Below are positions 40,001 to 52,000 of a stretch of DNA of 64,000 nucleotides, one piece after another (position 1 is the stretch's first letter; every line of letters begins with the position of its first letter). The notes under the pieces are model-generated. The model was not told the origin of the DNA, did no database searches, and saw nothing but the letters and a program-made list of their open reading frames with translations. Source of the DNA: Trogon surrucura. Lineage: Eukaryota; Chordata; Aves; Trogoniformes; Trogonidae. Where the stretch lies: the NCBI GenBank assembly GCA_020746105.1, contig CM036658.1, forward strand, positions 32,823,099-32,887,098, given 5' to 3'. A program made the translations under genes and the position numbers.

Positions 40001-43000
40001 AAAGAGCTAGAAAAGATCAGGAGGTTCAGAAAAATGAGGTCCAACTTAAAAGTCTAAGTGACACGCAGTTGAACGCTCCAAATAGAGAAGAGGTAGCCCA
40101 GGTTTACCTACAATACTTCCAGAGGTTCTAGATAAAATCCCAATGACCCCTCTCCCCAAAATTCCCTCCCTTAAGCACAATGATCCTTTGGGTTTAAGAG
40201 AATTGACCAGAAATCCATTCACAAAAAAACCACTAAACCGGAAAGCAGGGAAATGCATTTAGAACAACATTTCTCTGGGTAGAAATAGATTTTTCTTTGT
40301 AGCCCATTCGAGTAATGCAAGAGCTGAATCAGAAATCAAAGCTAGGGACTCCCTCATAGCGGTGTAAATAATTAACCTCTGTTGAAAGCATTAACAAATT
40401 CATTGAGTTGGTAACTTCACTCAAGTATTTGTGAATTTAATAAATACATTCGATCTTCACTGAGTTCTAACTGAAAGCCTGTTCAGAAACCTCATACATA
40501 ACTAAACAAGTATCTGAAGTCAAATGGCTAAATTTTGCATATCAAGGGAAGCCAGGTAGGCACAATGCAAAATTTAAAGTATTTCTTAAAATGTATCTCT
40601 GTTACACTTTATTAGCTTCATCATTTCAGCTATAAAAGAAAAGACAATTTAACCTTACAGCAGCTGTCCTATGGATGTAAGAACTATGATGGAGTTCTAA
40701 CAAGCCAAACAGACTAAAGAGAGACCTGTTGTGGCATAGGTGGCAGTCCCATGAACTACAGACTATATCTATAACAATTTCTAAATTTTAAAAATATTTT
40801 TACATCAAAGAAAACTAAAATCCACTAGTTTTGATTTCTTAGTGACCAGCATTCAAAAATACTATTATTACTGATTTTGATTTACATTAATTGGATTTGC
40901 TTGTATCTTGAAAATACATGTTCAAGAAAGGTTGAAAGACATACAATCTTGATCAAAAAGACAAAAGGAAAAGAAATAGCAATCAGGAAATTTCTGTGGA
41001 TATACATGAAACAAATTATTAATGATCTGACAAAATAGTTACCATGTATTCTGAAGTATCTCAGGACTACAGTAACTGTTAAATTTCAAGAGAAACAGTC
41101 ACTGAACAAAAAAAAAAAACCACAAAAAAACCAAACCTCAAACCCCAATCATTTGTGGTGAGCAGACTATGAAATGTACTTCTCCATTCCAGTCACCAAG
41201 TGCTTTAATTTACACTGCTACTTCTTTACCTTCTATAATTCACTGCTGAATGTAACAGAACAAGTTGCTATTTGCCTTGCATATAGCCTGAGATCTACAT
41301 TTTTTAAAAATATCTTCTACCACCTATGCTGAAACCGTCTTAAAAGAAATCATGACTTACTAATGAATAATGGAAAACAGCAAGTGTTGCAGCTGGCTGC
41401 ACTGAATTTATGTGCTTCAGGTGACTAGTCAGAGACTGGACTACAGTTTATTTATTAAAAAATTCACATAATTAAGAACAAATATCTTAATTAAATGCTT
41501 TTAGGCAAAACTGATATACACATAATGCACAGTAAGACACTAAGTTACTTTTCCACCAAAGAAACAAAAATGTATAGAGAAGTTATTCAGATATAGTAAA
41601 AATTTATAAAGAGGAGTGGCAAATACTCATCTCCGATCAATGGCTCATTCTGAGTTTGAGGAAAAGTGTTAAAATCAACATTTTGGACACGACAATAAAC
41701 AATACAATCCTCCTGGATGTATGCACCCTATCATATCATACCTAGTTTTTTGCTGTTTTTCACACAGTGTTGTCCTGTTCTTGAATACAGTTTGGAAGTT
41801 GTACAAAACTAACAATCAAATGTATTACAAAACTTGAAGTGGTGCAGTATCAGGCTGCAGAATTAGGAGAATGGTATTCATTGTACCACAAAAAAAGCAG
41901 AAGAATTCATTTCTGTCTTTGTTACAGTTATGTTAAAACTAGAAAGTTCTCTAGATCTTCTCCAAAAAACGTCATTTAGTGCATATTTATGCCACTTGCA
42001 ATATTTCAATCTACTCAACTGACTTCAATTTTAGAAAGAGTTTCCAATTCAAGGAAAGGTTTGTTTAGAAATTTGAATGTTAACACTTCAAAAATCAGAT
42101 GATGTGCAAGTATTCTGATCAATAAGAATCAATCACATTTAATGACAATGTACTAGCAGTATTTTGGTTTAAAAAGCATCTCTGATGATGTTAAAAAGTA
42201 ATATTCTGTGTCATAGCTTAAATAATTCTAAAAATATTTTCTTAGTTTAAAATTCTTTATCTCAACAGCTTCTGTGATTATCCTTGCTCAGTTTGTTACA
42301 TGCATATACAGAAGATCATTTTCTCACTCAAGCCTACTCAGCCGAATACTCTGTTCAGATTAACAAAAGGGCAGAATATGGCTTTAAATTCTATCTGGTG
42401 TATTTCAGTCCAATTTATTATTTTGTGTTGCAGTTTTATTATGACACTAAATATGCTGCCATTTATTTCAGGTGCTAGAAATATACTAGCAAACAGGAAT
42501 ACGTAACATTTCTATGAACACTTTGCTTCTTTATCAAATTTCATTTACGTGTTATAGTCACTAGTCCACCATAACAAGTACACTGGAAATAAGATGCTTT
42601 CTGCAAGAGGAACTTAGAGAACTACAAAAGTATTTCTATAGCAATGGTACACAAACTATTAGATACAAATAGCAAAAACTAATGAGCAGTGACTCTAAGT
42701 AATCATTATTATGATGAAAGGTATGACATCCTAACTTAACAATACATTGTCAATTTCTGGCACTACAAGCAAGCAACTGTATATAGTTTGCTACTGAAGG
42801 ATAAACTGCATTTACTGCAACGTTTTTAGTTTAGAAGCTATGTGGCACATCACTCTTACCTCAGACTTCTCCAGTTTATTTTGAGCATCAATCTGAGTGA
42901 CAATTTCATTCATGTTGGTCTCCAAAACCATTCCACCCATCACCATTTCAGCCAATATATTATGGACCTAAAAAAGACAAAAAATTTAAAAATTCAAAAG

Positions 43001-46000
43001 TGTTCTACATGCATCTGAATAAATGGTATCGAGATTCCTCAGTACAGGAGCACATACATTCTGTAAGTCAATTAATGTTAGCAACTCTTTTAAAAAAAAA
43101 AAAAATTGAGAACAAAACTTGGCATTTATTTATCCAGTATCTTGTTTGCTCACAGACATGCTACAGGCTCATCAGATATCCCACTTAGGTTATCAATGCT
43201 AGAAGAAACATCCACAGGGCCAGTTTAGCTCACTTGCTTGAGGATGGTGCCGAAACACCAAAGGTCACGGTTTTGATTCCCGTTTGGTCCTCATGTGTTG
43301 CCTGATCTAGTTGAGAGGCGTCCCTGTCCATGACAGGGAGGTTGGATTAAATGATCTCTAAGGTCCCTTCCAGCCTAGGCCATTCTATGATTCTAGACAT
43401 CTTTCTTTCAGTGCTTGTTTTAATTAGCACCTTTAGTAGTAATACCTCACTCACAGCATAAGGAAACAGTCTATAGCTCTACACAAATAGGAGTCAGTAG
43501 ATACACTGTATGGGCTATCTGAAATATTGAAACCAAAAAACTTACATAAATTTGCATTTGGCTCCAAATTTGCAAAGAATTTTTTCACAGACTCCTGATG
43601 AAAGAGACAATGTACTCCACAGTGTCACTGAAAAAAATTATGATTTTTCAGGTAATGCTCAATTTTACTCATATGGAAGGCTTAGTAACATAAGCTGATG
43701 ATGCAAAAAGTTGACTTGTGTTGTTAGTACTAAAAAGAAAAAAATCAAATATGGAAACTATTATAACAAGAATAGTAAAATATACACAAAAATGGCGCTT
43801 TTTTTTTCCCTAATCAAGAATGTTTACAATATCCACTAATGGAAGACTCTACCACTGGGGTTGGTCACAGATTGCCACTCTAAAAAGGTCTGGCTCAAGA
43901 CAAGAGTCTAAGTGAATCAACACATACTAGATTTAGTAATTCCTTAGGGAGGAGATGGTACAAGAGGCATATTTTAGAAGTAGAGAGATTTGCAGCTTCA
44001 ATCACAATCACACCATTCCAAGATCGGTAGATCGGTGAAGTTTTTAGACTTCTACACAGGTTTATCTGGCCTTCTTAACTACTCCACAACTTTAAGCCAT
44101 GTGGGAGTCTCCTCAGAATAAAGTCTAGCTATTACATATGCAAAGCCACCAAATAAAAAACATAAAAACTACAAAGGTCTTCATAACACAGTATTTATCT
44201 TGTGGTTTTGGTTACATTTTATTTTATCAAGAATTTACTAAACAAGTATTTTTCACATACTATAAAATTCAGGATTTTTTTCTATTTTCTGAATGGGCAT
44301 TATACAGACTTACAGAAGGACTAAAATAACACAGGTTTCCCTACAAAACTAAAAAAAATTTCTGGCTAGTTTTATCTAATCTAAGTGTTTACGGTGAAGT
44401 AACTGTGAAATGGATATTGTCTATCTAGACTTTTGAAAAGCATTCAACACTGTTCCACATAGAATATTCACATAAAAACTGGCAGCTCATGGCCTGGATG
44501 AGCATATGATCTGCTGGATAAAGCACTGGTTGGACGGACGACCAAAGAGTGGTCATCAATGGAGTTAAATCCAGCTGGCGGCCAGTCACAAGTGGTGTTC
44601 CGCAGGGCTCAGGGTTGGGACCACTTCTGCTCAACATCTTTACTGATGACCTTGATAAGGACATTGAAGGTATCATCAATAAGTTCACAGATAACACCAA
44701 GTTAGGTGGGTGCACTGATCTGCACAAGGATAGGGAGGTTCTACAGAGGGATTGGATAGACTGGATCAATGTGCCAAGGTTAGTGAGATGAGCTTCAACA
44801 AGGCCAAGTGCCAGGTCCTGCACTTGGGCTACAACAACCCCATGCAGCGCTACAGGCTTGGGGAAGTGTGGCTGGAAAGCTGCCTGGCAGAAAGGGACCT
44901 GAGAGTCCTAATCAACAAGCGGCTGCACAGGAGCCAGCAGTGTGCCCAGGTGGCCAAGAGGGCCAATGGCATCCTGGCTTGTATTAGAAACGGTGTGACC
45001 AGCAGGAGTAGGGAGGTGATTGTCCCCCTGTACTGGGCACTGGTGAGGCCTCACCTTGAGGCCTGTGTTCAGTTTGGGGCACCTCAATACAAGAGAGATG
45101 TCGAGCTGATAGAGGGAGCACAGAGAAGGGCAACAAAGCTGGTGAAGGGCCTAGAAAATAAATCTTATGAGGGAGCTGTTTAGTTTGAAGAAGAGGAGGC
45201 TGAGGGGAGACCTCATCACTCTTTACAACTACATGAACGGACATTGTAGAGAGGTTGGTGCTGGTCTCTTCTCACAGGTAATTGTTAACAGAACTAGACA
45301 GAGGGAATGGCCACAAGCTGCAACAGGGGAGATTTAGGCTGGATGTTAGAAAAATTTTTTCACAGAAAGAGTAGTCAGACAGTGGAACAGGCTGCCCAAG
45401 GAAGTAGTTGAGTCACCTTCCCTGGAGGTGTTTAAAGGTCATTTAGATGTAGTGTTGGGGGACATGGTTTAGGTGTGGACTCTGTAGAGTAGGGTTATCG
45501 GTTGGACTTGATGATCCCAAGGGTCTTTTCCAACCTGAATGCTTCTACAATTTCTATGTTATTCTTTTCCATCTCTAAATAAAAATATAGCATAACAGTG
45601 CAAATACCATCTCTTGTTACTGCAAATTATAGATTTGGATTGTGTTTTCTTTTTAAAAATGCACCTGGCTTTGAAAAAACCACCACATTCATAATCACCA
45701 GATTTTACGCAAGTATTACCCATGTTGGCTCTTTCTTGGAGAGCTGATGATGCCAAAGAAGAAATTCCAGCTGTAACCATAGCCTCAACTAATAGCCCCA
45801 AAACTCAGAAACTATTCACTTCAAAGTAAAAAAAAAAATTCCATTGTTGAAGGATAAATTTTAATTCGTGGAAGATACCTGAAACTGCATTGCTAAGTAC
45901 ATGAGAGATTAAATTCCAGCTTGCATCCTGGAGAAAAAAAAATCAATTTAATTCAATTTCCCCTTAGTATTCTTGAAAACTTTGTTAAATTCTAGGATTG

Positions 46001-49000
46001 GGCTTTTCCTTTAAAGCATAGGAATAATGCATATGTATTTCTGACTGAAGAGACAAGAAATAACATCTCAGTAAGTTCCTGCTTACTTCACTCTTACTCT
46101 GCAGAGAACTTCACAGAACCAGCTGTGGAAGTCTAGTAGGACACAAAAAAAAGAATGCAGAAGAGCAGGTCTTAATCTTTACAGATTATTCATTTCTGTT
46201 TTAAAATAAAACAAGAAGTAATGACTGATGTTATTCTCAAAATAAAAAAGACTCATTTTCTCAGGTAATCACTAACATCTTACTGATATGACATTCTGAT
46301 ATGCTAAAGCTCTAAAATAACAAATTCCATATGAAACCTACACTGAATGACTGAAAAGACTGAGTACTTTATTAGGTTTTCATGCGTTCTAGTTTCTCTG
46401 AAATAGATTACAAGCTGTATGTAAAAAGAAATGTAATTAAATTATGCAAGTTCTGGTACCTATTTTCCCCCTCCAATAGGTAAAGTTAAGCAATTACAGT
46501 CTTGTCAACACCACTCATAACAGAAATAATTTTTTCCTCTAGAGTGCTACTGGCATGGTAAACATATAGTGTATTAGACTACATCTAGAATGCTGCATTC
46601 AGTTTGGGGCCTCCATGCGCAAGAAAGACAATAAACTGGAGTGAATTCAGCAGAGGACCACCAAAATGGTTGGTGCTAATGCATTTGTCCTGGGTTGGGC
46701 AGAGAGGCTGGAGCACCAGGGCTGGTTCAGGATGAACAAGGTGGGGATCTGGCAACACGTAACAGCAGCCTCCGGTGCCTACAATTGGCTGTTAACGGCC
46801 AGGATCTTCTCAGCAGGGCAGGGACAAGTGGGGCTGGGACCAGCCATAACGAAACCCTTCCTCCTTCTCCGTGTCCAGGAGCAAAGTATACCGACAAAGA
46901 GGAAGGCAGGAAAGAATGCTAGGAGACCTGCCTGGATAAGCAAGTTGCTCCTGGACACACTGTCACACAAAAAGAAATTTTACAAGGAGTGGAAGATAGG
47001 ACGGCTAGAGTGGGGGGCATGTTAGAAAAGTGAAAGCTCAGTTAGAGTTAAATCTAGCCAGGGAGACCAAGGGAAACAGCAAAAGTTTCTTTAGGTATAA
47101 AAAGACCAGGGAGGGTCTGGGCGCCCTCAGAAAGGAAACTTGTGAACCAGTGACAAGTGATTTGGAAAAGGCTGAGGTTCTCAACGACTTCTCTTCCTCT
47201 GTCTTCACTGGCAAGGGCTCCAGCCACACTCCTGAAGTCACAGAAGAAAATGGCAGAGGTTGGGTGAAAGAACTGCCCATTGTAATCGAAGATCAGGTTC
47301 GTGACCATCCGATGAACCTGAAAGTGTTCAAGCGCATGGGACGCAATGGGATACACCCATGGGTGCTGAGAGAACCTGCGGATGAGGTCCAAAAGTCATG
47401 ACAATCGGGTGAAGTCGTCACTGACTGGAAAAGGGGAAACATAATCCCCATTTTCAAAAAGGGAAAGAAGGATAAACCGGGGAGCTATAGGCCAGTGAGT
47501 CTCACCTCCACGCCTGGAAAGATTATGGAGTAGATCCTCCTGGAGGCACTGTTGAGGTAGAAGAATAACGAAGAGGTGATTGGGTACAGTCAACATGGCT
47601 TCACCAAGGGCAAATCGTGCCTGACAAACCTGGTGGCCTTCTATGAGAAGGTCACAACATCAATTGACAAGGGAAGAGCAACTGACGTCATTTACTTGGA
47701 CCTGAGCAAAGCCTTTGACACTGTCCCACACGACATCCTGGTCTCCAAGCTGATAAAATATGGGTTTGATGGATGGACAATCCAGTGGATAAAGAACTGG
47801 CTTTACGGCAGCACTCAAAGAGTGGCTGTCAACGAGTCCATATCCAAGTGGAAGCCAGTGACAAGTGGAGTCCCTCAAGGATCAGTACTGGGACCAGTCT
47901 TGTTTAACATCTTCGTCAGCGACATGGACAGTGGCATTGAGTGCACCCTCAGCAAGTTTGCCAACAGCACCAAGCTGTGTGGGGCAGCTGATATGCTGGA
48001 GGGTAGGGATGCCATCCAGAGGGACCTGGACAGGCTGGAGAGGTGGGCCCAGGCCAACCTCATGGAGTTCAACAAGACCAAGTGCAAGGCCCACCATCTG
48101 AGTCAGGGCAATCCCAAGCACCAAAGCTGGGCAGTGACTGGCTTGAGAGCAGCCCTGAAGAAAAGGACTTGGGGGTACTGGTGGATGAGAAGCTCAACAT
48201 GAGCCGTCAGTGTGCACTTGCAGGCCAGAAAGCCAGTCGTGTCCTGGGCTGCATCAAGAGATGCGTGGCCAGCAGGTCGAGGGAGGTGATTCTCCCCCTC
48301 TGCTCCACTCTTGTGAGACCTCACCTGGAGTACTGCGTCCAGTTCTGGAGCCCACAGCACAAGAAAGATATGGGTGTGCTGGAGCGTGTCCAGAGAAGGG
48401 CCACGAGGATGATCAGAGTGCTGGGGCACCTCTCCTGTGAAGACAGACTGGGAGCGCTGGGGCTGTTCAGTCGGCAGAAAAGAAGGCTCTGAGGAGACCT
48501 TATTGTGGCCTTCCAGTATTTCAAGGAGGCCTACAGGAAAGCTGGTGAGGGGCTTCTTAGGATGTTGGATAGTGATAGAACTAGGGGGAATGGATTGAAG
48601 CTAGAGATGGATCGGTTCAGACTGGACATTAGAAAGAATTTCTTCCCCCTGAGGGTGGTGAGACACTGGAACAGGTTGCCCAGAGAGGGGGTAGAAACCC
48701 CATCGCTGGAAGTTTTTAAGGCCAGGCTGGACTTGGCTCTGAGCAGCCTGATCTAGTGGGGGATGTTCCTGCCCATAGTGGGTGGGTTGGAACGAGATGA
48801 TCTTTAAGGTCTCTTCCAACTGACAATTCTATGATTCTATGATTCTCAGGAGGACAGGTGAGCAGTGGCACAGGTTGCCCAGCAGCTGTGCAGGTTCCCT
48901 CCCTCCCTCAGGAGCCTGGTCTGACCCCATGGCTGGCTTCCCTGGGAGTAACGCCTTGTATCTGGTACCTCCTGACATCTATAACTGACTTATCTTAAAA

Positions 49001-52000
49001 TTTTATGGTAAGAACATGGTACTTCATTACATGGAGAGAGTTTCACTGATAAAAACAAATACTTCACAGTCAAAAAGCTTGGCTCTTTCCATTACAGGCA
49101 GGAAATCCAAATTTCTGGAAAAAGCTAGATGCAGGGAATTAGGGACAATTTAAGTATAATGCATTATGTCCGCAATATAAACTATACCAAAAGTGTCTGC
49201 ATATGTAACTAAATGAATATATGAAAAGAAAAAAATATCATGTACATGTGACATTAGGAAAGACCAACTCATTGCATTTCTAAACAAAATAGTTTTGTAT
49301 CAGCCAAACTCATAAAAGCCCGATTATGAAATTTCTCAGGAACTACTAACACTTACTCCTTCTCATGCATAGTAAATGCTTTAAAGTGCAACTGCCTGTA
49401 ATTTTTCCACAGTTACTCAAATGACCAAACAGATCTCCAGAAGTGCTAGAAAATATTATCATTAATATTAAATGTTCTCTATCACCACTTGGATTGAAGG
49501 AGATATCAGACATCACTGAACATATTACTTCATGACACATGCCTTCAACTATGAATTCAGAGCACATGCAGCAGCATCTTTGCATATGGTTTTAAAATAT
49601 TGAAAGCATGAGCAAACTTCTATACACTGGGTTTGGTAGGAGGGGTGGGCGGTGTTTGTTTGGGTTTGGTTTGTAGCAGGGTTTTTTGTTTGCTTGTTTT
49701 TATTTGTTTTTCCAGCCTTGTACAAGACGTAGAGATACTGCTTAATAGGTGCCAGTAAGGTAACGTCTCCTTGAAACAATAGCAGTGAAAGGTCTTTACA
49801 ATCAGTGCACATTATGGTATAACCTATCCAATGCATTCTGTATAATATGAAGACAGACATAAATCCAATGAGTGGTCAACCCTGAGCAGAGGAACTAGAC
49901 TGCATGGCCTCCAGAGGTAAATTATTCTATGATTCTAAGAACAAAGAAGATGAACCTGGGGGGGTGGGTGGGGAGGCTTCTTGACCATACAGACAACTGA
50001 TTTTGAATGTTGAGTGAGAGTGTTCCATAAAGACATGCAGGGTCTGAATTGGTTTTGTGTTATTATTTTAGGTACATTATATTCGTCAATACTATCATCT
50101 AAGCAAGATCACACCTTATAACAAATTAATGCAGAACACCAGGAAATTCCAAAAGGGTTCAAATACTTTTTCTTGCAACTGTAGAGTAAGTAAATTAAAG
50201 CACCATGAATTACTGCTGAGCTGTTGTTTCGGTATTTCATGTTCAGTATTTCACATTACAGAAGATGTACATCATAAAATTTACCTTTCCATCATGCAAG
50301 TTACTTCAGTATATAAATACTGTAATGCATTTACTCCCTAAGTACACTACAAAGATAAAGCAGTACTAGCAAAAGTTTGCCCAGCCATGAGTAGTAGCAA
50401 AACATATATTTTTTCTTTCCTTTCCATTGTAAATACATATTAACAAATACACATTATTTATCTACTTTTTATAACTAAAAATTTCAGTAATTATTTATCA
50501 AAACAAATTTTCTGAATTAAAAAAGCAGTAAGTGGCAACAAAGTGCAAAATACACTTCAACAGTGTATTCAAAAGTGTTTTAAGTGAAAGACTGAAGGCA
50601 CATGGACTATACCTCTTTTATATTCTAAGAGAGAACAGACTGTTGAAAACATCAACCTCTCAAAATTTGGAATTGTAATTTTGAAGAGCTTTTACAAAAG
50701 TCAGGAGTGCTTTCTATTACGTGCACTGTCTAAAAGCATGAATGTATGCTTTAACAAATGTGGAGAAGGAATGCATCAAGAAAAAACTCTCCCAGGATAA
50801 TTTGGCAAACATATCTTCTTGTCTCCAAGTTGCAATCTGATTCTGAAGGGTTCACTGTTCTGGTCACACAAACTTTTGGAAGAGATCATGATACTCCCAG
50901 GGATACTTCATTAGGCAGCAAAAGCTTGTGGAAAACCACAAGTATTTTCTTACATTCCTAATTGAATGCATTCTAATATTTTAGTAGTAAAAAATGCTTA
51001 CAATAGCTTTCTGTGGCATCTTTTCCGTCAGAAAGAGTTACACTTTAAGATTCAGTGTAGCAAGCAGTGTAAGACTGAAACCTCCATCTCTGGTAAACAC
51101 TTTTGCCCAGCTATAGTAAGTTTGTTTTTATTGAAGCTGTTCTGTTAAAGGTAAGTCGAGTTCTCTCCTGTACAAACTATACTTCCCAACACTCCAAGTC
51201 CTCATCTGCTATAGCAAATAAGAAACACTCATAAGAACCATATTTCTTTGCCACCTCTATTTCATTCTCCAAATGAATTTCTAGCACTATTTCAATACTC
51301 TTCTTGAGTGAGCATCTCTGTTGGCTCCTGGTTACTATAAGCCATCACTAGGTTCTGTATAATGATGGCTGCTTGATTAAGGCAAATTTTCCATGTAGAA
51401 ATGCCAGATAAAATACTACTAAAGAGGCAACAGTTGCTAAAATTACATAATTTAACTCTCCTACATGCTACATAATTTTTTACAAGAAAGGTATTTTTTT
51501 TTGTTTTAGGCAGTTGTAGCAATAGGATTGGAAGAAAGTCACCTTCCACAACTCCATCAAGAACTGAAGACAGAGATGAACTCTCATCCAAATCAGTTAG
51601 TCAATCCAAACTTTTCTCAACACCAGACAACTCAAAACACAAATATTTGAAGTGTTGCACCAACAGCTCCCACATGTAAGTATCCACTGTAACTGAGACT
51701 GTCTAGATGAAACATCCGGTAGCAATTGTCGGTGCCTACTGCATACCTGAAATCTATTAACAAGCTAGCCCATATCTAACAAAAGAAAGTTGATGTGTTG
51801 TAATTCAGAACACTCCATGCATTTTCCTTCCAGAGATGGTGACTTTATCAGCAGTTTAGGAAGAATTTAATGCTGTAATCTCATTCTCACAGATACATTT
51901 TCTTACAGATACTTCATTTTACAAATCTACAAGTGTCCTGATGAAATTCAACTGCATTGATTCAAATGCTTTGCTCCTATATTGTAGTATAAAGTCCTAC

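Noticed and set aside
43217..43292. Functional tRNA-Ile gene
   Set aside because: The anticodon loop and B box are altered and the sequence continues straight into a CR1 tail, so it is a SINE head.
46688..46700. Start of an ERVL LTR (TGTCCTGGGTTGG resembles the start at 3266)
   Set aside because: The following sequence is CR1 3' region, with no LTR signals or second terminus.
47576..48202. A working CR1 reverse transcriptase
   Set aside because: The catalytic FADD is FANS and the frame breaks on both sides.
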